Origin: Microvirga sp. 3-52
GTDB taxonomy: Bacteria > Pseudomonadota > Alphaproteobacteria > Rhizobiales > Beijerinckiaceae
NCBI RefSeq assembly: GCF_018383585.1
Contig: NZ_JAHAMK010000004.1
Location: forward strand, 14,989 to 78,988
Reading direction: 5' to 3'
Length of the DNA: 64,000 nt
Made by a program: the position numbers and the translations under genes. Shown here piece by piece: positions 1-7,351 of this stretch; within the stretch, counting starts at the first letter, position 1; every line of letters begins with the position of its first letter. The notes under the pieces were generated by a model, which saw only the letters and a program-made list of their open reading frames with translations, was not told the origin of the DNA and ran no database searches.

Positions 1-42
1 GTTACGACTCGTGGAGCGCGTAGTTCCGATCTGTATTCTCGT

Positions 43-342
43 TCACTGTTGCGACCATAGGGTCTGTAGCTCCTCGCTGATATCGGGAATGTCTACCAGG
101 GCGGCGTTCTGCGCCCTCTTGGCGGCCCAGTAGTCCTTCCAGGCCTGATGTCTCTGCGCGGGCGCGATCGATCGGCTGTATCGCCCACCCTTCCAGTTGC
201 CGTTGCGCTCGCCTTTAGGGGCTCCGCTGCCAGGTGCACCGCCATGGAGGCGGCACCTGACCTTGCCTGGAGCAGGAGAACGCTTGCACGGCTCTCCTAA
301 GCGGGTTTTCGCGCCACATTGGCGAGTTTTGGGGTCATCCAT
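43..342 (-). CDS. Small phage-associated protein with HGG/PKGxxNGNWKGG motif
   Basis: A 99-aa basic protein starting at an ATG. Four cysteines or histidines in the N-terminal third (CGAKTRLGEPC, then CRLHGG) suggest a small metal-binding knuckle. It is followed by a Gly/Pro/Lys stretch of the HGGxxxGxPKGxxN type that recurs in short proteins beside phage terminase and capsid genes. The C-terminal half is helical and charged. It is the last gene of the phage block seen in the window, about 420 bp downstream of the capsid gene. A DNA-packaging or head-accessory role is only an inference from position; no enzymatic motif is visible. Confidence 0.6.
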   Translation of the reverse strand: MDDPKTRQCGAKTRLGEPCKRSPAPGKVRCRLHGGAPGSGAPKGERNGNWKGGRYSRSIAPAQRHQAWKDYWAAKRAQNAALVDIPDISEELQTLWSQQ

Positions 343-462
343 GGGGTTGATCCGAAATTAATTCTGAAATTTGCGGCGGCGCGTGTTTTTGGATGGGCGC
401 CGGTCCGGCTTTCGTAGTATTCTGACTTTTGAGGCCGCCCCCCTCGGGTGAGGGAATGCATC

Positions 463-681
463 ATGCGAGAGCCCACGATGCAGGTGCTAAAGCGCCCTAA
501 GCACTGTCCTGCCAATGACAATTGGCCGGCAGGGAGAGCAGGGCCTATCGCTCGAGCGCCAACCACCCAGAGATTGAATGGAGAGCGGTTCGTCGTTCTC
601 GCCTCTGGTCTGGTCGGCGTAACCATTGGATCCTGTTTGCTCGGCATTGGCGCGGTAGAGTTCGTCCTACGATGGATGTGA
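463..681 (+). CDS. Possible small single-pass membrane protein
   Basis: A 72-aa reading frame opposite in direction to the phage genes around it. An ATG at 463 is preceded by a GAGGGA-like ribosome binding site at about 450-455. The N-terminal half is polar and contains a PANDN-type motif; the C-terminal third is one clear hydrophobic segment (FVVLASGLVGVTIGSCLLG) ending in Arg-Trp-Met. No family is recognised. It may be a moron carried by the phage segment. The gene call rests on the ribosome binding site and the TM helix alone, so it could be spurious. Confidence 0.4.
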   Translation: MREPTMQVLKRPKHCPANDNWPAGRAGPIARAPTTQRLNGERFVVLASGLVGVTIGSCLLGIGAVEFVLRWM

Positions 682-760
682 GCGCTGGTCCTGCGTATCG
701 CCTCCACAGGACCAGCGCCGAGGCTCACGGCGAGGGACATTCGTTCGCGAGCCAAGCTCA

Positions 761-1879
761 TTACGCCACGTTGCCGAAGTCGCCGTGCACCAGAGCCGTT
801 GTGTCTTTGGCGGCGAGCGCAATCCGCTCTTCAGCAAGCACGGTGACGAGGTTCCGGATGAAGTCGTCGTTCACCGTTCCCACCTCGACGCGAGCCGTCC
901 AGCGGTCGTAGAGGGTTGCGGCAGCTCGCCAATCGCCGAGGAGGAAGGTGTCTTGCGCGATGGCCTGTGTCACAACTACCGGCAGACCAAAGACGCGCTG
1001 GTCGATGGAGGTGCCAGGCGCACCCATGATGTAGTTACCATCGGCATCTTTCATGAGCGTGATGCGGGTCCAATCGCTGGGGTGCATCACAATGCCGGTT
1101 GCCGGGTGCTCAGCCAGCGCGCCTTGCAGGATGGCGAGGCCCAGCGTGTCCAGCATGGTCGGGTCAGTGACGGGGAACGGCGCCGCGAAGTCAGTTGCCT
1201 GCGGGATAAGCCCCTCTAGGTTCTGACCAGTGCCGTCACCGTTGAGGATCTGCACCTCTTCCTTGAGCGCCAAGCCGTCAAGCAACTCGGTGTCGATGAT
1301 GCCCATTAGTTGCGGCACGTCATCCAGCACCTGGCGCGAGGCCTTCGTCCAGTGAGCGATGACGCGGGCCGGCACGGTGTCCAGCCCGAACTGCATGTCG
1401 CTCTCTGGCTTCAGGGCGGTCTCTGCAACGGGAGCCGCGTTATTGGTGCGTCCCGTCTGTTTCAGCACCTCAACGGCGTTGCCGCTCATCTGCAGAACGG
1501 TTAGCAGGTCGCGAATGATTGGCCGGCGCTGCACCAGCGGAACGATATTCGGATCCCGATAAGCCTGGATCCCGGCGCCAACAGAGCCAGCCGCATTAGA
1601 GGTGGACGAGGTGAGGGTCGCCTTGGTCTCGAACTGGAAGCGGTCGTTGCGGGCGTTTCGCTGGGCAAAGTCCTTCAGACCATCCTGCTCGATGAACTTG
1701 GCGCCCAGGCTCTTCGGGGTGCTGTCGTAGCCGTCGCCACCACGGGGCCGAGCCATCTTCTGCTCGATCTCCATAAGGCGGGCATCGGTCGCCTCAAGCT
1801 TCTGCGTCGCCTTCTCGAGGATCGTACGCACTTGGTCTGTGTGCTCCTGGAAGAGCTGGGAAATAGCCTTGGTATCCAT
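761..1879 (-). CDS. Phage major capsid protein, HK97 family
   Basis: A 372-aa protein of the HK97 gp5 fold. Residues 1-45 form a charged coiled-coil (delta/scaffold-like) region, followed by a Gly-rich linker. The mature domain has the usual IPLVQRRPIIRDLL-type N-arm, a central P-domain helix and the A-domain, including HPSDWTRI and YDRWTARVEVG near the C terminus. Such proteins assemble into the icosahedral head after the scaffold segment is cleaved by the prohead protease, encoded just upstream. The ATG at 1879 is preferred over an upstream TTG because it lies 2 bp after the protease stop and has an AAAGGAC ribosome binding site. The length matches the family (about 370-410 aa). Confidence 0.93.
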   Translation of the reverse strand: MDTKAISQLFQEHTDQVRTILEKATQKLEATDARLMEIEQKMARPRGGDGYDSTPKSLGAKFIEQDGLKDFAQRNARNDRFQFETKATLTSSTSNAAGSVGAGIQAYRDPNIVPLVQRRPIIRDLLTVLQMSGNAVEVLKQTGRTNNAAPVAETALKPESDMQFGLDTVPARVIAHWTKASRQVLDDVPQLMGIIDTELLDGLALKEEVQILNGDGTGQNLEGLIPQATDFAAPFPVTDPTMLDTLGLAILQGALAEHPATGIVMHPSDWTRITLMKDADGNYIMGAPGTSIDQRVFGLPVVVTQAIAQDTFLLGDWRAAATLYDRWTARVEVGTVNDDFIRNLVTVLAEERIALAAKDTTALVHGDFGNVA

Positions 1880-1881
1880 GT

Positions 1882-2583
1882 TCAAAGTCCTTTCAGCGCC
1901 AGCGTTGCGCGCTTGATGCGCTTGGCTAGCTCTTCGATGTCGGGGTTTGGTTCTTCGCCCTCGTCGTCGCTCAATGCCGACCAGCCGCCAGACAGGAGCT
2001 TTTTGACCGCCCGTCCGGGCAGGCCAGTTCCACGAAGGATGCTTTCAAGCTCGGCACGCGAGCCGAACGATTTGACGCTAGTGATCCCGGCCCTGCGCTG
2101 CGCAGGGATGGTTACAAGCGAGATCTCACGGAGATCGATCGCCTTGAGTGTCCGGGTGCCGTCGTCGTTGTAGGTGTAGCCGTCTGGGTAGATCCCGTAG
2201 CCGATGGAGAGGCCGCGCACATCCCCAGCCTTCACATGCGAGTGAGCGCGCTTGCCGGCGTCGGTTTCTAGGTTGAGTTTGCCGCGGACGAAGAGTCCCC
2301 GGGCGTCTTCCTTCGCCTCTGTCCATCGCCCGATAGGCTCGCGCATATCGTGGCCCCAGAGCATGACGGGGAGCGAGCCCTCCTGTGCATGCTGCGCTAG
2401 GGTTTTTGAATAGGCGCCTTGAGCGATTATGTCGCCGTAGCTGTCGGGCTCGCCACCGAAGTAGGAGGCATAACCCTCAATCGTTCCTTCTGCAGCCTTG
2501 TCGCCTGCAAGCTTCAATTCGAGCGCAGGAGAAGCGTGGAGATAGTTCTCATTCAAGTCGTGTTTGGTGAAAAGCCTAGTCAT
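1882..2583 (-). CDS. HK97-family prohead (capsid maturation) protease
   Basis: A 233-aa protein of the U35/HK97 prohead protease family, which cleaves the scaffold portion of the capsid protein during head assembly. Visible signatures are GYASYFGGEPDSYGDII near residues 37-52, the catalytic-type His in LWGHD (H78) and the Ser in GLSIGYG (S126). The downstream RRAGITSVKSF is also usual for the family. The ATG at 2583 was chosen because the 25 residues of frame upstream are Cys-rich and unlike the family N terminus. It is followed after 2 bp by the capsid gene, so the two are almost certainly co-transcribed. The C-terminal 50 residues are acidic and poorly conserved. Confidence 0.92.
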   Translation of the reverse strand: MTRLFTKHDLNENYLHASPALELKLAGDKAAEGTIEGYASYFGGEPDSYGDIIAQGAYSKTLAQHAQEGSLPVMLWGHDMREPIGRWTEAKEDARGLFVRGKLNLETDAGKRAHSHVKAGDVRGLSIGYGIYPDGYTYNDDGTRTLKAIDLREISLVTIPAQRRAGITSVKSFGSRAELESILRGTGLPGRAVKKLLSGGWSALSDDEGEEPNPDIEELAKRIKRATLALKGL

Positions 2584-2743
2584 CGAGCACCTTCGGCAAG
2601 CATCAAAGCAAAGGACCGCGAGGATCCGTTTTGGCTCTGAGCAGCGCGCCAGGCGCATGCCGTAGAGGTGTCATTGGTGAGAGGCAGCGCGAAGCATACC
2701 GGCTCGATGACATCTCTATAACTAGCGTGGCGCGCTGCCGGTT

Positions 2744-3172
2744 TCAATGTTTGGGCTGGCTATCCACAGCGTCGGCACGCGCGCCGAGGTTTATGGCAAG
2801 CATGTACAGCTCGCGCCCGGTCTCCCGATCGCCTTGCACGTCAACGAGGCTGCCGACGCCGACAGACACGAAGCTGGTTGCAAGTTCTTTCGGATCGTGG
2901 CCGCGTGCCTCAAGGTTCATGCGGGTTTGCGTGAGCATGACCAGGAGATCGTCTCCGAGGCCAGCGCCCTTCCTGTCGAGCCGATCAGCGATATTGCGGA
3001 ACTCGGCAGCCACCTTCTCAGGCCCTGCGAGATGGATCAGCGCTTGCAAGCCGGCCTCGATCATGGCCTCGGCAATGAGGTCGGGTCGCTCGCCGTTCAC
3101 CTCCAAGAGGCTACCGGTGTTCTTGAACTCGCCAATGAGGCGGCGGAATGTCTGCTTGTTTTCGTTGTCCAT
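2744..3172 (-). CDS. Phage-segment protein of unknown function
   Basis: A 142-aa acidic, largely helical protein beginning MDNENKQTFRRLIGEF. I recognise no domain, catalytic motif or membrane segment. It lies between the replication ATPase and the head genes in the same orientation, separated from the protease by about 160 bp and from the ATPase by about 135 bp. The C-terminal region reads as a helical hairpin. A head-assembly or regulatory accessory is possible but nothing in the sequence proves it. Confidence 0.65.
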   Translation of the reverse strand: MDNENKQTFRRLIGEFKNTGSLLEVNGERPDLIAEAMIEAGLQALIHLAGPEKVAAEFRNIADRLDRKGAGLGDDLLVMLTQTRMNLEARGHDPKELATSFVSVGVGSLVDVQGDRETGRELYMLAINLGARADAVDSQPKH

Positions 3173-3306
3173 GATTGTCCTCTGAAGTGTTTTTTCTACA
3201 GGTTTAGCGAAAGGGATTGGGGGGCACTGGTCCGGGATGTGAGGGTGGGCAAGATGTTCTGCCCCCCGGTAACAGCGGTAACGGTGGTAACTGTGAGCGG
3301 GACGGA

Positions 3307-4326
3307 TCAGTCATCATCGTCCCCGTCATCGCGATATGACCGGTAACTGTTACCGGTGTGACCAGTGTTACTGGGGTATATGTACCGGCCGTACCCAGCC
3401 CGTTCGATCTCGCGGTCTGCCACCATCTTGAGGAGGAGCCGGCGAACGTTCCCATCCTTCATGCCGGCAGCTGCGGCCAGGTCTGTCGGGCCCATTGCGC
3501 AGCCGGCATCCTGCAGAACCTTCAGGATCGCATTGCGCTCTCCGGATCTCCGCACATCCTCAGCACCGCCAAGAACTGTCCACTGTCCGGTTGACCGATC
3601 GAACGAGACAGCGGTCTCTATCTCCTCGATGTCGCGCCCGCGGCCGTAGAGCGTCGTGCCTTGGCTATCCCGTGCAAGGACAAAGGTGGCATCTGCCGTG
3701 CCGCTCAGGCCTGTCGAGCCGCTCAGGCAGTCAAAGGGGTCTTCAGCTTCTGCTTTGCGGGTGTGGTGAACCACGATGATGGCAATGCCGTACTCCGCTG
3801 CGAGCGATTGCAGGCTTTCCAGCGACCGCACGTCATAATCGTAGATGCCCTCATTGTTCTTCTGTGCGGGGCGCACCTTGTTGAGCACGTCCACGATGAT
3901 GAGGCGCGGGCTCGGCACACTCCGGATCCAGGCGCGGAGATCATCGATCAGCCCCTGGTCAAGTCGCTGGCAGGTCAGATCGATGAAGAGGCGCTCCGGC
4001 TTGTCGCCAGTCGGCAGGAGCTGATTGAGACGACGCTGCAGGCGCCGCTCATTGTCTTCGAGGGCGAGGTAGAGGACATCGCCCTCCTCGACCTCGACAG
4101 TACCGAGGGCATACCCACCGGTGGACACCGCGATGCTGCAGCCGAGCAGGAACCAAGACTTGCCGAGCTTAGGCTTGCCCCCGAAGAGCGTGAGCCCCTC
4201 GGCTATGTAGCCCGGAATGATATAGTGAACGTCGGGAAGCTCTTTCTCCATCAGGTCCGCTGCGGACATCTGGCCGAGCCGGCGACGGGGCGCGCGTTCG
4301 GTCGAGTGGGCTCGTTCAAGCTGCAT
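3307..4326 (-). CDS. RecA/DnaB-like AAA ATPase (RepA-type replication helicase)
   Basis: A 339-aa protein of the AAA_25/RepA-type RecA-fold family used by phages, satellites and plasmids for replication initiation or as a helicase. The Walker A motif is GGKPKLGKSW at residues 49-58. A Walker B-like stretch (RLIIVDVLN) follows at about 140, then a VVHHTRKA motif typical of DnaB/RepA-like ATPases. The C-terminal 90 residues look like a winged helix (MGPTDLAAAAGMKDGNVRRLL), suggesting DNA binding. It overlaps the preceding 76-aa gene by 11 bp, so translation is probably coupled. It is likely the replication protein of the phage or satellite segment. Confidence 0.85.
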   Translation of the reverse strand: MQLERAHSTERAPRRRLGQMSAADLMEKELPDVHYIIPGYIAEGLTLFGGKPKLGKSWFLLGCSIAVSTGGYALGTVEVEEGDVLYLALEDNERRLQRRLNQLLPTGDKPERLFIDLTCQRLDQGLIDDLRAWIRSVPSPRLIIVDVLNKVRPAQKNNEGIYDYDVRSLESLQSLAAEYGIAIIVVHHTRKAEAEDPFDCLSGSTGLSGTADATFVLARDSQGTTLYGRGRDIEEIETAVSFDRSTGQWTVLGGAEDVRRSGERNAILKVLQDAGCAMGPTDLAAAAGMKDGNVRRLLLKMVADREIERAGYGRYIYPSNTGHTGNSYRSYRDDGDDDD

Positions 4327-4546
4327 GGCTTTGAGCCCCCTGGTTCATATCGCGAAGGTCCTTGCCAGTAGCTGCCGCAGCCTTGGTGCAGGCGACCAGA
4401 CAGCGCAGGGCATAGAGGGATCCTGCGACGTTCCCAGCCTCCGCATACCGCGCAGCCATCTCTGCATGGAAAGCAGCGCCGGCCGCGGCAGCGGAGATCT
4501 CAAGCAGGAGCATTTCAGGGGTGCCGTGAGAGATGTGATCGCTCAT
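4316..4546 (-). CDS. Small protein upstream of the replication ATPase
   Basis: A 76-aa alanine-rich helical protein (ISAAAAGAAFHAEMAARYAEAG) starting at an ATG. It overlaps the start of the ATPase gene by 11 bp, which supports a real, co-translated gene. No family recognised and no HTH or TM segment evident. It is the most upstream confident gene of the phage block; a short frame ending at its start codon (4543) may be a further tiny gene but has no independent support. Confidence 0.55.
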   Translation of the reverse strand: MSDHISHGTPEMLLLEISAAAAGAAFHAEMAARYAEAGNVAGSLYALRCLVACTKAAAATGKDLRDMNQGAQSHAA

Positions 4547-5266
4547 CGCGCCACCTCCCAGCCGAAGATGCCGCCTGCATCATTGTAGCAAGGCAGCAAC
4601 CGCACACTTGTCAGACAGTGGGCTTTGGCCCTAAGGTGAACGGAAGAAGTCTTTGCGGGCTTCCTGACCAGATTACCGCCGCTGCCTTGGGCTCCTACCC
4701 CCTCGGCGGCGGTTTTCTTTTGTACGGTCGCAGGCGGCTTGGACTGTGGGACAATCGCAATAAAAAGCATTGGAATTGCGTGGGAGTTTTTGTGTGTCCC
4801 ACTCTTCGTAAGTCGTTGATTTCCTTGATCTGACTTGCCCCGGCCAGGGGCACCATTCCGGTTTTCACCCGCGTCGTCCGCACATGATGAGCAGCATCCC
4901 TTTATGTTGCTGCTCCCCTTTGCAGCTTTGTGTCATCCGGCATTCTCGCCACAGAACGCCCTCCTGGCAGGGTGGAATGCCGCAACGACATGCGCTTCGT
5001 ATCACCCGTTGCTTCTCCCTCGCGATGCACTCGCCGAGGAAGGGAGGATCCGATGGAGCGCAGGTGCGGACCCCACCTTTAGATCCGACGCACTACCGCT
5101 TTAGGATTACCTCATCTTTAAACTTGCGAATGACATTCCCTTTCGAACAAATGGCCACGGCCGAAGAAAGATGCGGATTTTTAATCGGGGCGGCGCAGAA
5201 CTGCGCCATGGGGGATTTTCGGCGCATATGATCGATTGCCTTCAAAGCCGTGAGGAGGGGCTTGTG
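4547..5266. other. Gene-poor stretch at the right border of the phage segment
   Basis: About 720 bp with no reading frame I would defend. It holds one good plus-strand terminator (4675-4720), described separately, and otherwise nothing recognisable: no tRNA, no direct repeat usable as an attachment site, and no transposase remnant. The phage-chromosome junction probably lies here. Confidence 0.5.
4675..4720 (+). terminator. Rho-independent terminator on the plus strand
   Basis: The stem ACCGCCGC (4675-4682) pairs with GCGGCGGT (4706-4713) and is followed directly by a T-rich tract (TTTTCTTTT). The direction is plus, opposite to the neighbouring phage genes, and no plus-strand gene ends just upstream. 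It may terminate an unannotated short transcript. Confidence 0.6.
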
Positions 5267-5461
5267 ATGGAAGCCGAAATCGAATTCGTTGCGCGTGCTC
5301 TCTATAATGCCGAGGATGATGCGCACGATTGGGACCGTGAACCTGAGATCATCAAGGACGAGTTCCGTCTTTATGCCCGCACGGCCCTGGAATTGCTTGC
5401 GGAGAAATGCAAATCCAAGACGTTCGACGCCCAGATCTTTGTATTTCCCTATGCCGCGTGA
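5267..5461 (+). CDS. Small acidic protein of unknown function
   Basis: A 64-aa protein beginning MEAEIEFVARALYNAEDD. A strong GAGGAGG ribosome binding site at 5252-5260 places the start at ATG 5267 (or GTG 5264). It is rich in Glu/Asp and predicted helical; it ends in a hydrophobic FDAQIFVFPYAA tail. No domain is recognised. It stands alone between the phage segment and the core chromosome, on the opposite strand to both. Confidence 0.55.
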   Translation: MEAEIEFVARALYNAEDDAHDWDREPEIIKDEFRLYARTALELLAEKCKSKTFDAQIFVFPYAA

Positions 5462-5598
5462 CGAGAGCACTTCTCGGCGAAGTGGATCCGGCTCGCCGTC
5501 AAAGAATGCGTCAGAATGGAGAGGCGGTCACCCCGCATGTTGCTCTAACCCTCTGTGAAGCGCAGCCAAGATGTCATGTGAGAACGATTGAACGGCGA

Positions 5599-5626
5599 AG
5601 GCCCGCGGCCGATCGGCCGCGGGCCT
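5599..5626. terminator. Perfect 28-bp palindrome, probable terminator
   Basis: A perfect GC-rich palindrome centred on GATC (5611-5614), 37 bp downstream of the DUF1236 gene stop. On the plus strand it is followed by CGCTTCTTC; on the minus strand there is no clear T-run. It most likely ends the DUF1236 transcript. Confidence 0.6.
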
Positions 5627-5662
5627 CGCTTCTTCAATGCGCGTCCGTGAAGTGTGAATTCC

Positions 5663-6358
5663 TCAGCCTCGGCGCTCGATCACCGTGACGATCCGACGCG
5701 AGCTCGGTTCCACGATCACAATCTGATCGCGCACGACCACGTACTTGCATTCCGGCAGGCCGGACAGGATGCGCTCCACGTTGTCAGGGCAGTCGTACAA
5801 GGTCGTCACGGTCGTCGGAATGGTCGAGCCGACACTGACGCTGAAGGTCACATTTGTGAGCGGCTGAACATTCACGCTGCGGAACGACTCGGTGATCTGG
5901 GTCCGCTGCTCCGACGTCACATTGACGTTCGTAGAACTGGACGACGTGGTGCTGCCGGTCGTGTTGGCGGCTCCGCCCGGCTGGCTGGCGGTATTGCCGG
6001 TTGTGCTCGTCGTACCCCCGGTTCCGCCAGAGGCCGTACCGGATGCGTTACCGCGTGTCCCGCCGGACGTGCCGGATGAGGCGCTGTCGCTCGCACTGCC
6101 GGCGCCGCCCGAGGGAGCGCTCGTGCCGCTGGAAGCGGAGCCCGAGGTCGTTCCGCTCGACGTCCCGGAGGCAGCACCGCCTGCGCCACCACCGGAGCCG
6201 GAGGAGCCACCAGGAGTCGTGATCGTCGAGCCGCCCGACGCTCCGCCAGCAGCACCGCCGGAGCTGCTGCCACTTGAGCCGCCGCTCGTCTGGGCCATGG
6301 CCGCGACGCTCAAGGAAAGAGCCGCTGCCGCAACGGTTGCTGTCAAAATTGTCCGCAT
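5663..6358 (-). CDS. Secreted Ser/Gly-rich protein with C-terminal DUF1236 domain
   Basis: A 231-aa protein with a clean Sec signal peptide (MRTILTATVAAAALSLSVAAMAQ, cleaved after AMA or AQ). It is followed by about 110 residues of almost pure Gly/Ser/Thr/Ala low complexity, then a C-terminal DUF1236 domain of about 90 residues (TSEQRTQITESFRSV ... GLPECKYVVVRDQIVIVEP). DUF1236 proteins are periplasmic or exported proteins common in Rhizobiales; their function is unknown. The ATG at 6358 was chosen because it opens the signal peptide; the 42 upstream residues are not protein-like. The low-complexity spacer is unusually long and suggests a flexible linker or a surface tether. Confidence 0.85.
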   Translation of the reverse strand: MRTILTATVAAAALSLSVAAMAQTSGGSSGSSSGGAAGGASGGSTITTPGGSSGSGGGAGGAASGTSSGTTSGSASSGTSAPSGGAGSASDSASSGTSGGTRGNASGTASGGTGGTTSTTGNTASQPGGAANTTGSTTSSSSTNVNVTSEQRTQITESFRSVNVQPLTNVTFSVSVGSTIPTTVTTLYDCPDNVERILSGLPECKYVVVRDQIVIVEPSSRRIVTVIERRG

Positions 6359-6580
6359 TGTAAGATCTCCCGTGAATAGAGCGCCCGCAAGAGCCCCCCT
6401 GCAATGCGTATCAACGAGATGTTTTCGGCAGAGTTCCACCCCTCTCTTTGGGTTATGAAGCGTACAGCTCCCGTTCATCTTCATGAACGTTTGTACGGCA
6501 ACCTCATTTACTTTATGGCCCGAACAGACATCGGCTGACGAAGCTTAAGCTACGATGCCGATGAGGCAGCCTCGACTTGA

Positions 6581-7129
6581 TCAGGGGCGATTGGAGGGTT
6601 GTAGGTTCTGCAATGAAAGCGGGGCAAAAGCCGCGACGACCTTCTCATAAACCGGTCGCTTGAATGGGATGATCAGTTCGGGAAGCTTATGCATCTCCTC
6701 CCAGCGCCATTCATCGAATTCAGGCCTGTGGCCGCCACCGCCGGGTTGATGAATGTTGATCTCGCTCTCGTCCCCTTCGAAGCGAAAGGCAAACCACTTC
6801 TGGTTCTGTCCGCGATAGCGTCCGCGCCAGGCACGACCTGCAACCATGGATGGGAGGTCGTAGGCATACCATTCCGGCGCTTCGGCTAGGAGGCTCACCG
6901 AACGGACACTCGTCTCCTCATGGAGTTCGCGCAGGGCAGCCTGGTAAGGCTCTTCGCCGGGATCGATTCCACCCTGCGGCATCTGCCAGGAATATCCGTC
7001 GGCGGCGGTATCGGTCTCAGAGCGACGCCGGCCGATAAAGACCAGACCGTCTTTATTGATCAGCATGACACCGACACAGGAGCGATAGGGCAGATCTTTT
7101 CTGGCCTGTGATCCTCTTGCGCTCCTCAT
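6581..7129 (-). CDS. rppH: RNA pyrophosphohydrolase (Nudix)
   Basis: A 182-aa Nudix hydrolase of the RppH/NudH/IalA type. It removes pyrophosphate from 5'-triphosphate mRNA ends, triggering decay, and can hydrolyse dinucleoside polyphosphates. The Nudix box lies at residues 53-75 with the Glu/Arg/Glu-Glu pattern (RELHEET). The N-terminal [11 protein letters not shown] and GRRRSE, and WFAFRF in the second half, are family-typical. The ATG at 7129 gives the usual family N terminus; a longer frame adds 23 basic residues. It is the last gene of the minus-strand core block, about 220 bp after ctpA and separated from it by a terminator. Confidence 0.92.
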   Translation of the reverse strand: MRSARGSQARKDLPYRSCVGVMLINKDGLVFIGRRRSETDTAADGYSWQMPQGGIDPGEEPYQAALRELHEETSVRSVSLLAEAPEWYAYDLPSMVAGRAWRGRYRGQNQKWFAFRFEGDESEINIHQPGGGGHRPEFDEWRWEEMHKLPELIIPFKRPVYEKVVAAFAPLSLQNLQPSNRP

Positions 7130-7279
7130 CCGATTTTCACTCCCTCGATGACGCACCATGGTGCAATCGGTTCTTGATGATTGCCGACGCTGACGCATGG
7201 CTCCAAAGCTGGCAGAGAGAGTGCCGTTTCACTGCTCCTTGCACAAGCGTTTCCGCGTGGTTGTGGGAAGCGGAATGGA

Positions 7280-7315
7280 AAACGGGCCTGACGGTGTATT
7301 CCGCCAGGCCCGTTT
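7280..7315 (-). terminator. Rho-independent terminator of the envC-ctpA operon
   Basis: The inverted repeat AAACGGGCCTG (7280-7290) / CAGGCCCGTTT (7305-7315) lies 37 bp past the ctpA stop. On the minus strand the stem runs into TTTTCC. Confidence 0.8.
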
Positions 7316-7351
7316 GCACCATTGTTTCTCAAACGAAAGGACGAACCGCAA

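Larger units (their letters stand above)
1..4600 (-). mobile_element. Prophage or capsid-encoding phage satellite, partial at the window edge
   Basis: All recognisable genes here lie on the minus strand and have phage character. In transcription order they are a 76-aa protein, a RecA-like replication ATPase, a 142-aa protein, an HK97 prohead protease, an HK97 major capsid protein and a small HGG-motif protein. Junctions are tight (ATPase/76-aa overlap, protease stop 2 bp from the capsid ATG), as in phage operons. No portal, large terminase, integrase or tail gene is visible, but the element runs off the left edge, so it may be complete. The right boundary is not marked by a repeat I could find; 4.6 kb is only where phage-like genes stop. 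A replication ATPase directly upstream of protease-capsid is the compact layout of capsid-forming satellites; a decayed prophage is the alternative. Confidence 0.7.

Noticed and set aside
4543-4770. 75-aa frame ending at the start codon of the 76-aa phage gene
   Set aside because: It has an ATGA-type overlap, but the composition is not protein-like and no start has a ribosome binding site. A very short C-terminal part could be real but has no support.
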